Source: an uncultured Eubacteriales bacterium (lineage in GTDB: Bacteria > Bacillota > Clostridia > Oscillospirales > CAG-272). From it: DNA of 44,878 bases. The translations under genes and the position numbers were made by a program. Below are positions 15,926 through 23,003 of the stretch, piece after piece. The notes under the pieces were generated by a model. The model made no database searches, had not been told where the DNA came from, and worked only from the letters and a program-made list of their open reading frames with translations. Within the stretch, counting starts at the first letter, position 1, and every line of letters starts with the position of its first letter. The stretch lies in the NCBI GenBank assembly GCA_934481515.1, contig CAKSPO010000015.1, positions 1 through 44,878 of the forward strand, in the 5' to 3' direction.

Positions 15926-15972
15926 GCAAAGAGCACTCCGGCACGGAACAGACGATAGGAAAGGAAGGCAAA

Positions 15973-16833
15973 ATGAAAGAAATCAATCAGGAAATACAGA
16001 CAGGTGAACGGGCACTTTTCAAAGAACAGGAACTTCGCATTACCGATACAATTTTTGAGGACGGAGAGTCCCCGCTCAAGGAGAGCCGGAATATTGAACT
16101 GTACGGCTGTATGTTCAAATGGAAATATCCGCTCTGGTACGCCAAGGATATCCGCGCCGAGGCGTGTACATGGTTTGAGATGGCACGCGCGGGCGTCTGG
16201 TACAGCGACCGTGTCAGCGTCCGGAACTGCGCCATTGAAGCACCGAAAAACTTCCGACGCTGTCGGGGACTGACCCTGCAAAACGTTTCTTTTGTCAACG
16301 CGGCGGAAACACTCTGGTATTGCGACGATGTCAAAATGGAGAACGTCACGGCAAAAGGCGATTACTTTGCCATGAACAGCAAAAACATGACGATCAGCGG
16401 ACTCACACTGTACGGAAATTATTCCTTCGACGGTGCCGGGAACGTCGAGATTCGATCCTCCCGCCTGCTTTCCAAGGATGCCTTCTGGAACAGCCGGAAC
16501 GTCACGGTTTACGATTCCTTCATTTCCGGGGAATACCTTGGCTGGAATGCGGAAAATCTGACGCTGGTCAACTGTACCATCGAATCATTGCAGGGCATGT
16601 GCTACGTAAAGAACCTTGTCATGAAAAACTGCCGCCTGCTCAACACCACACTTGCCTTTGAATATTCCACCGTGGATGCGGAGTTGTGCGGCAGAGTGGA
16701 CAGCATCAAGAACCCTTCGGGCGGATCGATCACAGCGGACGAAATCGGAGAACTGATTCTGGAATCCGATCGGATCGATCCCGGAAAAACGCGGATTCTG
16801 TGCCGCCGGAAAGAGAGCGAGGAAGTCCGATGA
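15973..16833 (+). CDS. DUF3737 family protein (right-handed beta-helix type)
   Basis: The 286-residue protein matches DUF3737, whose members are built of repeated short strands with N/D/W-rich turns: GCMFKWKYPLWYAKDIRAEACTWFEMARAGVWYSD, then WYCDDVKMENVTAKGDYFAMNSKNMTI, then SSRLLSKDAFWNSRNVTV, then EYLGWNAENLTLVNC. No catalytic residues are known for this family and no signal peptide is present. The ATG at 15973 follows AGGAAAGGAAGG. Its stop overlaps the start of the MalY gene, which suggests a joint function that cannot be deduced from sequence. Confidence 0.88.
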   Translation: MKEINQEIQTGERALFKEQELRITDTIFEDGESPLKESRNIELYGCMFKWKYPLWYAKDIRAEACTWFEMARAGVWYSDRVSVRNCAIEAPKNFRRCRGLTLQNVSFVNAAETLWYCDDVKMENVTAKGDYFAMNSKNMTISGLTLYGNYSFDGAGNVEIRSSRLLSKDAFWNSRNVTVYDSFISGEYLGWNAENLTLVNCTIESLQGMCYVKNLVMKNCRLLNTTLAFEYSTVDAELCGRVDSIKNPSGGSITADEIGELILESDRIDPGKTRILCRRKESEEVR

Positions 16834-18008
16834 ACTATGATTTTGATACTCCCGTCAACCGGCGGGGAAGCGGATCCCTGAAATGGGACGTGGAGGACAG
16901 AGAGCTTCCGATGTGGGTCGCGGACATGGATTTCTGTACGGCCGAACCCATCCGGCAGGCGATCGAAAAACGTGCCCAACACGGCATTTTCGGTTATTCC
17001 ATCCTTCCGGACGCATGGAGCCGGGCTTATGTGGAGTGGTGGAAAACCCGCCACGGGGTCACCTTTTCCCCGGAGTGGTTGATTTTCTGCACCGGCGTCG
17101 TTCCTGCCATTTCTTCCGCCGTCCGCAAGCTGACCACACCTGCCGAAAAGGTTGTAATGCTGACCCCCGTGTACAACATTTTCTTCAATTCTGTCGTCAA
17201 CAACGGACGAGAGGTGCTGGAATGTCCGCTGGAGTACGACGGAGAGGACTATCGGATTCGGTTTGACGATCTGGAAAAGAAGCTGAGCGACCCGCAAACC
17301 GCCCTTATGATTCTATGCAATCCACACAATCCCATCGGAAAGATCTGGGATAGGGAAACCCTTGAGAAAATCGGAACGCTTTGCGAAAAATACCGTGTCA
17401 CGGTGATCTCCGATGAGATTCACTGCGACCTGACCGCACCGGAAAAGGCATATGTGCCGTTTGCCTCGGTTTCGGAGGCGTGCCGCCGGAACAGTGTCAC
17501 CTGCATTGCCCCTACCAAGGCATTCAACCTTGCCGGATTGCAAAGCGCTGCCGTCGTTGTTCCAAATCCTTTCCTGCGCCACAGAATGTGGCGTGCACTG
17601 AACACCGATGAGGTCGCGGAACCGAACGCATTTGCCGTAGATGCCACTGTCGCGGCGTTCACCGAGGGTGGGGAATGGCTGGATCAGTTGCGAAAATACG
17701 TGCAGAACAACCGGGAACGGGTGACGGAATACGTTAAAAATTACATTCCGCAATTGCGGGTCGTGCCGTCTGAAGCAACCTACCTGTTGTGGCTCCGCTG
17801 CGGAGAAGGACGCTCCGCAGAGTTTGCGGCATTTTTGCGTCGGGAAACCGGACTGTACCTGTCCGCAGGAGGACAGTATGGAGGAGACGGAAACGACTTT
17901 CTCCGGATGAACATCGCATGCCCGCGCACCACACTTGAGGATGGGCTGGAACGCCTTCACCGCGGCACCGAAACCTATTTCCGACAGAATCTACCGGAAC
18001 GCACCTGA
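16830..18008 (+). CDS. patB: MalY/PatB family pyridoxal-phosphate C-S lyase (cystathionine beta-lyase type)
   Basis: This 392-residue fold-type I PLP enzyme cleaves C-S bonds of cystathionine or cysteine conjugates, or acts as an aminotransferase. The family start MNYDFDTPVNRRGSGSLKWD...LPMWVADMDF is unmistakable. CNPHNPIGKIW, SDEIHCDLT (Asp binding the PLP nitrogen) and APTKAFNLAGLQ (Schiff-base Lys) follow. The ATG at 16830 overlaps the DUF3737 stop. A long hairpin follows at 18149. Whether it serves methionine synthesis or sulfide release cannot be told here. Confidence 0.92.
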   Translation: MNYDFDTPVNRRGSGSLKWDVEDRELPMWVADMDFCTAEPIRQAIEKRAQHGIFGYSILPDAWSRAYVEWWKTRHGVTFSPEWLIFCTGVVPAISSAVRKLTTPAEKVVMLTPVYNIFFNSVVNNGREVLECPLEYDGEDYRIRFDDLEKKLSDPQTALMILCNPHNPIGKIWDRETLEKIGTLCEKYRVTVISDEIHCDLTAPEKAYVPFASVSEACRRNSVTCIAPTKAFNLAGLQSAAVVVPNPFLRHRMWRALNTDEVAEPNAFAVDATVAAFTEGGEWLDQLRKYVQNNRERVTEYVKNYIPQLRVVPSEATYLLWLRCGEGRSAEFAAFLRRETGLYLSAGGQYGGDGNDFLRMNIACPRTTLEDGLERLHRGTETYFRQNLPERT

Positions 18009-18148
18009 ATCGTCAAAATCCATCGGCTTCTTTCGATTCCTTCGGATGTCTTTGGGTTCTGTGGTGTCCTTCAAAATCCTCCGGAATTGCGCGAATCCTT
18101 CCGGAGTGAAAAACCAGACGAGCATAAACCAAACGAACCCAAACCAAA

Positions 18149-18189
18149 AGCGTGGGGCGAAAAACAGATTCTGTTTTTCGCCCCACGCT
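18149..18189. terminator. 19-base-pair perfect hairpin between convergent genes
   Basis: AGCGTGGGGCGAAAAACAG (18149-18167) pairs fully with CTGTTTTTCGCCCCACGCT (18171-18189) around ATT. On the plus strand the following bases are CTTGT, a poor T run; on the minus strand TTTTGGTTT follows. It is probably a bidirectional terminator, with the internal T5 aiding release. Confidence 0.7.
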
Positions 18190-18357
18190 CTTGTATCGTG
18201 AAACCCGCCTCCTAAGCGGGGAAAATTGCACTGCGGAATTTTTTCTGCTTTATAAAAAACAATCAAATTCTGTTCCGCTTCCGACTTCTGTCAGACGAAA
18301 AAATCCTATTTTTTCATTCCGTTCCGGCTTTTTTTGGCGAAGAATTTCTGTATACCT

Positions 18358-18555
18358 CGGTAGGAAACGGGCGTTGCCCGCGCAGGGTCAACCCGCCCGA
18401 TTCTAAGGAATCCGCACAATCATCCCGGCGGCATCCCTCGCCGGATTTTTTGTTTGTGCCACCGGAACCGCCCCCATGAAAAGGCGGTCATTGGCATCCC
18501 TACCCGGCGTACCGAAAAACCTGCACGAACGGGCGGGTAGACCCCGCCCCTACCG
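18358..18555 (+). repeat. Intergenic repeat copy C1
   Basis: The left end is CGGTAGGAAACGGGCG followed by GGGTCAACCCGCCCGATTCT. The right end is GGGCGGGTAGACCCCGCCCC plus TACCG, whose reverse complement matches the left end of copy C2. The core holds a CCGGCG/CGCCGG hairpin. Length is 198 bases. Confidence 0.8.
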
Positions 18556-18709
18556 GGTTGGTTGAAATGGGAACGCTTCTGCAACGCCGGAAAATCGTTT
18601 TTTATTCCGGTCATTTGTCGGTTTCGATTTGGCATTCTTTCTGACATTGCAAAACAATCATTTTTCATTTTGTCCCCGGCTTCTGCTGGGCAAAGGAATT
18701 TTATATATT

Positions 18710-18910
18710 CCGTAGGGGCGGGGTCAACCCGCCCGATTCTAAGGAATCCAAATGACCATTCCGGCGGCATTCCCGCGCCGGATTTGTTTTTTCTTGTGGC
18801 GCGGTGAATTGAATAATCAAAGGGTGCTCGTTGGTGCCATCACCCAACATTCCGCAAAACCTGCACGAACGGGTGGGTTGACCCCGCGCAGGTTTGCCTG
18901 CTTCCTACGG
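18710..18910 (+). repeat. Intergenic repeat copy C2
   Basis: The left end is CCGTAGGGGCGGGGTCAACC; the right end is GGGTGGGTTGACCCCGCGCA, then a GGTTTGCCTGCTTCCTACGG tail. It is in direct orientation 352 bases after C1. The segment between C1 and C2 (18556-18709) also recurs beside copies A1, A2 and B1, so the full repeating unit is about 350 bases. Confidence 0.8.
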
Positions 18911-19028
18911 TCTGGGTTGGAATCAGAACGCTTGTGCAATGCCGGAAAAATTGTTTTCCCGTTTTCCGTAAAGCACGCCATCCGCCGCAAAGAAAAAACG
19001 TTCCTTCCGGCTTTGCTTTATAAACGAC

Positions 19029-21179
19029 TTAACGGAACAGCTTATAAATCTCGTGGCGCATGAAATTTGCCATCCGGTACATTCCGCCTGCATTCAGATG
19101 AAACCGATCCCCCGGAAGATACGACCACAGATTCCGGAACGCATCGTTGTCCATGTCGATCCCGGAGATTGCCGGGTCTCCTGCGTCGATCATCTGCACG
19201 CGGTCGTTTCCGGCATAAATATCACGATAGAGATTCCGGAGTGTTCCCGTGTACTGACCGTAATTGTAACTGACACCGTCTATGGTCAGCAATCCATTGC
19301 TCAGATTCCACGGTGTGACCAGAACAATTTTTGCATTCGGATAACGTGCGCAAAGCCCGTCAATCAGAACCTTCACCGCACCGAGGAAGGTCGTCGTATC
19401 GGTGTTTCCGGGAACGCCGACCGGAGCTTGAATCTGAAAATCGTTGAATCCGCACTCCACAAAGACGAGATCTATCGCTGCGGCATTGGTTGTATCCATT
19501 TGGAGATAACGGTCCACCATCGCCCATTTTCCATTCGGGTAGTTCCCACCGTCGTTGTGGTTGGAAACGGAGGAACCGTTGACCCCGTAATTCCAAAGCT
19601 TCCATTGATAGCGATCCGCCAGCTGTTGGAGCCAGACAAATTCCTTTCCGGTTTTGTGCCCGGCAAACAGACTGTCACCGATCGCCATCACATTCAGACC
19701 GTACAACGGCGTACCTTCCTTGCCGCCGTAGACCGCGTCGATATCCACATAGTCCTTCGCAAAATCCTTTAAGAGCTGTTCTTCTGCCGCATTCCAGCCC
19801 TGCGCCGGATCCGATAAGGCACGGGAAGCAACGTAAGCGACACTGCGGGAATGATCCTTCTGCGAATATCCTCCGTAAATGGTCTGAATGCTTCCGTCGT
19901 CCATCGTCAGCTCCACATATCCAACCCCGGAAATTTCCCTGAAATTGTCCTTCAGCCTTACAAGGGAACCGGCAAAGCGATAATACGCGCTGTCCTCTTC
20001 GTACCAGGCGCCCACCGAAGCGTTTACCTCCACATAAGGAACGGCAAGCCCCTCGGTTGCAAGCCGTGTTGCGTCCATTGCTTCTTTGGTAAAGCGGAAG
20101 GAGGCGATCCCAACCTGCTCAGTGGGAGAGATCAGTGTGCCGATCCGGATGCGGAGAATTTTCGGGTCTTTGTTCAGCGCGTCGAAATCCGCCCGGCTGA
20201 CTTGTGTTACAAAGCGGATTCCGCTTTCCGTTGCCACCCGCACGGAGGCGCCGCGGAGCGTTTGCAGAGAAAGCTGAGCGGTTTCCACTACGGTGTCATA
20301 GAAGACCCGGAGCGTGCCGGAACTTTGATATTCGGTTTTTCCGAACGCGGAGACCTTTGCATAGGCAAGCTGCTTTCCTTCCGCAACAAGAGAAACTGTT
20401 TCTCCGTACCCGACGGCTTTTTCGGAGCCGTCTATGGTGACCGTGCAGGAGGACGGAATGTAACGCATCGAGAAGTTGTCAACGTCCAGTGTTGTTGCGG
20501 AAGATACTGCGTTGACGGTGATGATGGCGCTGTTCTGATCCACCAGAAACCCGTTATGCCCGGCGGTTTTTACCGTTGTAACGAATTCATCGTTATAATA
20601 AAGCGTCACGTTTCCATTGGAGGTATCCACTGCAAGCCGGATCCGGAACCATTCGCCCGGGACTGTGACGGCAGAGGTAAAAACATTGCCGCCGGTGGTA
20701 CCGTCCAGAATAACGGCGCCGTTGTACGCCTTGAAACGGATCAGGGACCAGAATTTTGCCGAACCGGAGGAACGATCCACCAACTGAAGATTCCATTGTC
20801 CTTCTCCGTCCGCGACTGTTTTCGCGCTGTAACGGAAATCTGCGGCAATTTCGATTTTCGGGAAACGCGGATCGGTGCTCCCGGTTGTGGCAAGCGTCGT
20901 CCGCGCTCCTTTTACGGACATCGGCTGGCGCAAAAACCGGTTGCTTCTGCCGCCGAGCTGTTCGGAGAGAACCGAATATCCGGCAGGTGCACCGGCAAGC
21001 GTTTTTTTCAGATTCGCTCCGGCGCCGACATCGCATTTCTCAAAATCCGCCTGTCCGAGCGGCGCTGACGGGACGGCGGCATCGGCTCCTTCCGAGGCAA
21101 AAACCGGAAGCGCGGCGGAGAGCAACAGGTGCAAGCCAAGGAACAAAGCAAGCACATTTTTCTGCATTTTGTGTTTCAT
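19029..21179 (-). CDS. Secreted SGNH/GDSL hydrolase with concanavalin-like domain
   Basis: The 716-residue precursor starts with a signal peptide (MKHKMQKNVLALFLGLHLLLSAALPVFASEG). A beta-sandwich, laminin-G-like domain occupies about residues 45-250 (FKAYNGAVILDGTTGG, WFRIRLAVDTSNGNVTLYYNDEFV). A linker of unknown function (250-490) precedes the SGNH domain. Catalytic blocks are VMAIGDSLFAGH (Ser near 500), NYGVNGSSVS, FVECGFNDF and GDRFHLNAGG (Asp and His). There is no sortase or S-layer anchor, so it is probably a free extracellular carbohydrate esterase. The second of two adjacent ATGs is chosen for its spacing to AAGGA; 21182 is possible. It lies 65 bases after the small peptide gene and probably shares its transcript. 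Confidence 0.88.
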   Translation of the reverse strand: MKHKMQKNVLALFLGLHLLLSAALPVFASEGADAAVPSAPLGQADFEKCDVGAGANLKKTLAGAPAGYSVLSEQLGGRSNRFLRQPMSVKGARTTLATTGSTDPRFPKIEIAADFRYSAKTVADGEGQWNLQLVDRSSGSAKFWSLIRFKAYNGAVILDGTTGGNVFTSAVTVPGEWFRIRLAVDTSNGNVTLYYNDEFVTTVKTAGHNGFLVDQNSAIITVNAVSSATTLDVDNFSMRYIPSSCTVTIDGSEKAVGYGETVSLVAEGKQLAYAKVSAFGKTEYQSSGTLRVFYDTVVETAQLSLQTLRGASVRVATESGIRFVTQVSRADFDALNKDPKILRIRIGTLISPTEQVGIASFRFTKEAMDATRLATEGLAVPYVEVNASVGAWYEEDSAYYRFAGSLVRLKDNFREISGVGYVELTMDDGSIQTIYGGYSQKDHSRSVAYVASRALSDPAQGWNAAEEQLLKDFAKDYVDIDAVYGGKEGTPLYGLNVMAIGDSLFAGHKTGKEFVWLQQLADRYQWKLWNYGVNGSSVSNHNDGGNYPNGKWAMVDRYLQMDTTNAAAIDLVFVECGFNDFQIQAPVGVPGNTDTTTFLGAVKVLIDGLCARYPNAKIVLVTPWNLSNGLLTIDGVSYNYGQYTGTLRNLYRDIYAGNDRVQMIDAGDPAISGIDMDNDAFRNLWSYLPGDRFHLNAGGMYRMANFMRHEIYKLFR

Positions 21180-21207
21180 CATAATTCCTTCTTCGTTTTT
21201 TGGTTTC

Positions 21208-21236
21208 TTGACAACAAAAGAAATCTGTGGTACAAT
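21208..21236 (+). promoter_or_regulatory. Consensus sigma-A promoter pointing toward the AraC gene
   Basis: TTGACA (21208-21213), exactly 17 bases, TACAAT (21231-21236). Transcription from about 21243 would run antisense across the whole peptide gene (21245-21373), through the paired palindromes, and into the AraC-type gene at 21499. Confidence 0.8.
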
Positions 21237-21244
21237 CAAAGGTG

Positions 21245-21373
21245 TCAGTACAGCGGTGTCCAGCGAACCGAATCCGAATCGTCCGGCTCCACAGCACCGG
21301 CGGAGCTTGTCAGAATATCCGTGTCATTCAGACGAATGATTCTGATCAGAGGCGGCACAAATTCTGTTATCAT
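21245..21373 (-). CDS. Predicted 42-residue peptide
   Basis: The product is MITEFVPPLIRIIRLNDTDI followed by LTSSAGAVEPDDSDSVRWTP and LY. A strong GGAAAGGAGG site lies eight bases before the ATG, which is the main reason to call this a gene. The N-terminal half is hydrophobic (PPLIRIIRL), then a Ser/Thr-rich core (DILTSSAG), then an acidic tail. There is no transmembrane helix long enough for an anchor and no cysteine. I recall similar short ORFs with an 'aliphatic patch, D-I-I/L-T-T/S-S, acidic tail' plan in Clostridia genomes, but cannot verify a family. It precedes the GDSL hydrolase gene by 65 bases and is divergent from the AraC regulator. Confidence 0.65.
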   Translation of the reverse strand: MITEFVPPLIRIIRLNDTDILTSSAGAVEPDDSDSVRWTPLY

Positions 21374-21418
21374 CGGCAGACCTCCTTTCCCCAAACATTT
21401 GATAGTATCGCTGACCTT

Positions 21419-21453
21419 ATTGTACCGCACACGACGACGTTCCGATATAGCAA
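21419..21453 (-). promoter_or_regulatory. Candidate activator-dependent promoter of the peptide-GDSL unit
   Basis: On the minus strand there is a good -10 box, TACAAT (21424-21419), but only TATATC at the correctly spaced -35 (21447-21442). A TTGCTA lies too far upstream, at a 23-base spacing. A good -10 with a poor -35 next to a paired operator is the layout of an AraC-activated promoter. The leader to the ATG would be about 39 bases. Confidence 0.45.
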
Positions 21454-21481
21454 ACCGGTTCTCTTTTTGTGCAAACCGGTT
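21451..21481. promoter_or_regulatory. Paired CAAACCGGTT operator between AraC gene and peptide gene
   Basis: CAAACCGGTT occurs at 21451-21460 and again at 21472-21481, 21 bases apart (two helical turns). Each contains the palindrome AACCGGTT. Relative to the minus-strand -10 at 21424 the sites centre near -44 and -65, where AraC-family activators commonly bind. The second copy ends just before the ribosome-binding site of the AraC gene. Confidence 0.65.
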
Positions 21482-21498
21482 TTTTGAGGAGGAAAGAA

Positions 21499-22239
21499 AT
21501 GAGCGTTTCCAAGGTGATTTCCGCATGGAAAGCGGAGCGCCCGTCCGGAATCACGGTACCGTGGCACAGGCATTCCTACTATGAAATTGTGTGCTATCCG
21601 GAAGGAGCCGGAAAAATGCAGATCGGAGAAAAAACGCTTTCCTTCGGGGCAAAAGATATTTCGGTACTGCCGCCGGGAACAGAGCATTCCGAAGCATACT
21701 TTTCCGGCGGATGGGTCATCTGCGCCATTCTGGAAAGCACGGTTCCCCTGATGGGCGGATTGTATCATGACGAATCCGGACAGATTGCCGGTATTATGGA
21801 GGAAATGGTCGATGAAATTCACCGCCAACCGCCACAGTACCGTGCCATGCTTGCCGCCAAGACCGACGAGCTGGCACTCCGGATTTTCCGGCTGACCGCG
21901 ACGGAGACCCACCAGCCGAAGCAATTGGATTTCGCCGTCCGCTTTCTGGAGCAGAATTACCGGGAGCCGATCTCCCTTGTTGCCGTCGCGGAACAAACCG
22001 GATACAGCTACGATTATTTTCATCATCGCTTCAAGGCGGAAAACGGTATTTCCCCGCGCGCGTTTCTGATCCGCCAGCGGATGCAGGCGGCAAAAGACCT
22101 TCTCGCCGCCACCAACCTGTCCTGCACGGAAATCGCGGGGCGGTGCGGCTTTTGTTCTTCTGCCCAGTTTGCAAAGCAGTTTCGTCAAGCGGAGGGAATT
22201 GCTCCGTTACAATATCGGAAGGAGCATTTCAAAAAATGA
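21499..22239 (+). CDS. AraC-family transcriptional regulator with cupin sensor domain
   Basis: The 246-residue protein has an N-terminal cupin-type ligand domain (WHRHSYYEIVCYPEGAGKMQIGEKTLSFGAKDISVLPPGTEH) and a C-terminal double helix-turn-helix (about 145-245: PISLVAVAEQTGYSYDYFHHRFKAENGISPRAFLIRQRMQAAKDLL, then CTEIAGRCGFCSSAQFAKQFRQAEGIAPLQYRK). Such regulators usually sense sugars. It is divergent from the peptide and secreted GDSL hydrolase genes and is probably their activator (inference from the operator layout). GAGGAGG lies seven bases before the ATG. A strong terminator follows. Confidence 0.93.
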   Translation: MSVSKVISAWKAERPSGITVPWHRHSYYEIVCYPEGAGKMQIGEKTLSFGAKDISVLPPGTEHSEAYFSGGWVICAILESTVPLMGGLYHDESGQIAGIMEEMVDEIHRQPPQYRAMLAAKTDELALRIFRLTATETHQPKQLDFAVRFLEQNYREPISLVAVAEQTGYSYDYFHHRFKAENGISPRAFLIRQRMQAAKDLLAATNLSCTEIAGRCGFCSSAQFAKQFRQAEGIAPLQYRKEHFKK

Positions 22240-22290
22240 AAGATCTCCGGAATTCATTTTCGTATTCTCAACGAAAAAACGGAACCCGCA

Positions 22291-22328
22291 AAGAGGGGTA
22301 TCGCTGAAAAGCGATGCTCCTCTTTTTT
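22291..22328 (+). terminator. Rho-independent terminator of the AraC-type gene
   Basis: AAGAGGGGTATCGCT pairs with AGCGATGCTCCTCTT around a GAAA tetraloop, with two G-T wobbles, followed by TTTT. It lies about 50 bases past the stop codon. Confidence 0.92.
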
Positions 22329-22611
22329 CTTTGTGGTCTTTGAAAAGGCGCTCCCGACAAAGACCGGAATTTGTATCATCTTCGGGTAGAAAATACCGCA
22401 CCGATGGCAAACTTACTGGAAGCCTTCTCCGGCGCGCAGCGAATCGGTGCCCGAAAAAATGAGAATCCGATTTTGCCTTTCCGCCGCAGCAAGAGAAAGA
22501 GAAACAAGCCGGCAAATTTCTGTTTTTCAAAATAAGGTCATTCCTTGCGTTCGCCGCATATTTTTCCCTGAACGATCCATACTTTCAAAAAAGAAAAAAT
22601 TTCAAAACCTC

Positions 22612-22660
22612 TTGACAAATACCCGCAGGGGGTATATAATAAAAATACCCAACCGGGGTA
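22612..22660 (+). promoter_or_regulatory. csoR-copA promoter with two CsoR operator boxes
   Basis: TTGACA (22612-22617), 17-base spacer, TATAAT (22635-22640). The spacer is filled by TACCCGCAGGGGGTA (22620-22634), and a second box, TACCCAACCGGGGTA, lies at 22646-22660 over the expected start site. Both fit the CsoR pattern TACCC-N5-GGGTA. Binding of apo-CsoR would block polymerase, and Cu(I) would release it: negative autoregulation by copper. Confidence 0.93.
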
Positions 22661-22672
22661 TACGGAGCGAAT

Positions 22673-22981
22673 ATGGAAAACGAAAAATGCAAATGCTGTG
22701 CGGGGAAGCATACCCTGCGGACAGAGGAACGGAAGAAAGCCCTGCTCAATCGGCTCCGGCGGATAGAGGGACAGATCCGCGGAATTCAGACGATGATAGA
22801 AAAGGACTGCTATTGTAATGATATTCTGATCCAGTCCGCCGCTGTCGGAGCGGCGCTCAATGCCTTCAACCGGGAAATTTTGTCCGACCACATCCACGGT
22901 TGCGTGGTGCGGGACATCCGGGAGGGCAAGGACGAGGTTGTTGACGAACTGCTGACTACCATGCAGAAGCTGATGAAATAG
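22673..22981 (+). CDS. csoR: Copper-sensing repressor CsoR
   Basis: The 102-residue all-helical CsoR/RcnR family protein binds Cu(I) and then leaves its operator. The metal ligands are Cys48, His73 and Cys77, with the same spacing as Cys36-His61-Cys65 in M. tuberculosis CsoR (C-x24-H-x3-C). The DNA-contact helix RLRRIEGQIRGIQTMIE is intact. An extra N-terminal CKCC motif (residues 6-9) may be an additional metal site. It is the first gene of csoR-copA-copZ and sits under its own operator pair. Confidence 0.95.
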   Translation: MENEKCKCCAGKHTLRTEERKKALLNRLRRIEGQIRGIQTMIEKDCYCNDILIQSAAVGAALNAFNREILSDHIHGCVVRDIREGKDEVVDELLTTMQKLMK

Positions 22982-23003
22982 AAGGAAGGGAACAGAGCGA
23001 GGT

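Larger units (their letters stand above)
15622..15972. other. Gene-free intergenic region with a half repeat and regulatory sites
   Basis: No coding signal is seen in these 351 bases. It holds two copies of the CCGACTTCCGCCGG-type flanking module (about 15677-15740), a half copy of the intergenic repeat (15753-15806), the TTTACAATTGTAAA palindrome (15873-15886), and the DUF3737 promoter (15897-15925). Confidence 0.8.
18009..19028. other. Gene-free intergenic region with hairpin and tandem repeat copies
   Basis: This 1020-base stretch lies between convergent genes (patB on plus, GDSL hydrolase on minus). It contains a 19-base-pair hairpin (18149-18189) and two tandem copies of the intergenic repeat (18358-18555 and 18710-18910) with their flanking modules. 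I see no open frame with a ribosome-binding site. Confidence 0.8.
22240..22672. other. Intergenic region between AraC gene and csoR
   Basis: These 433 bases hold the AraC terminator (22291-22328) and the csoR promoter with its operators (22612-22660). I see nothing recognisable in 22330-22610. A 43-codon frame at 22403 has no ribosome-binding site. Confidence 0.75.

Noticed and set aside
22403..22534. 43-codon frame between the AraC gene and csoR
   Set aside because: It has no ribosome-binding site, a strongly basic low-complexity end, and no partner gene. Chance is the simplest reading.
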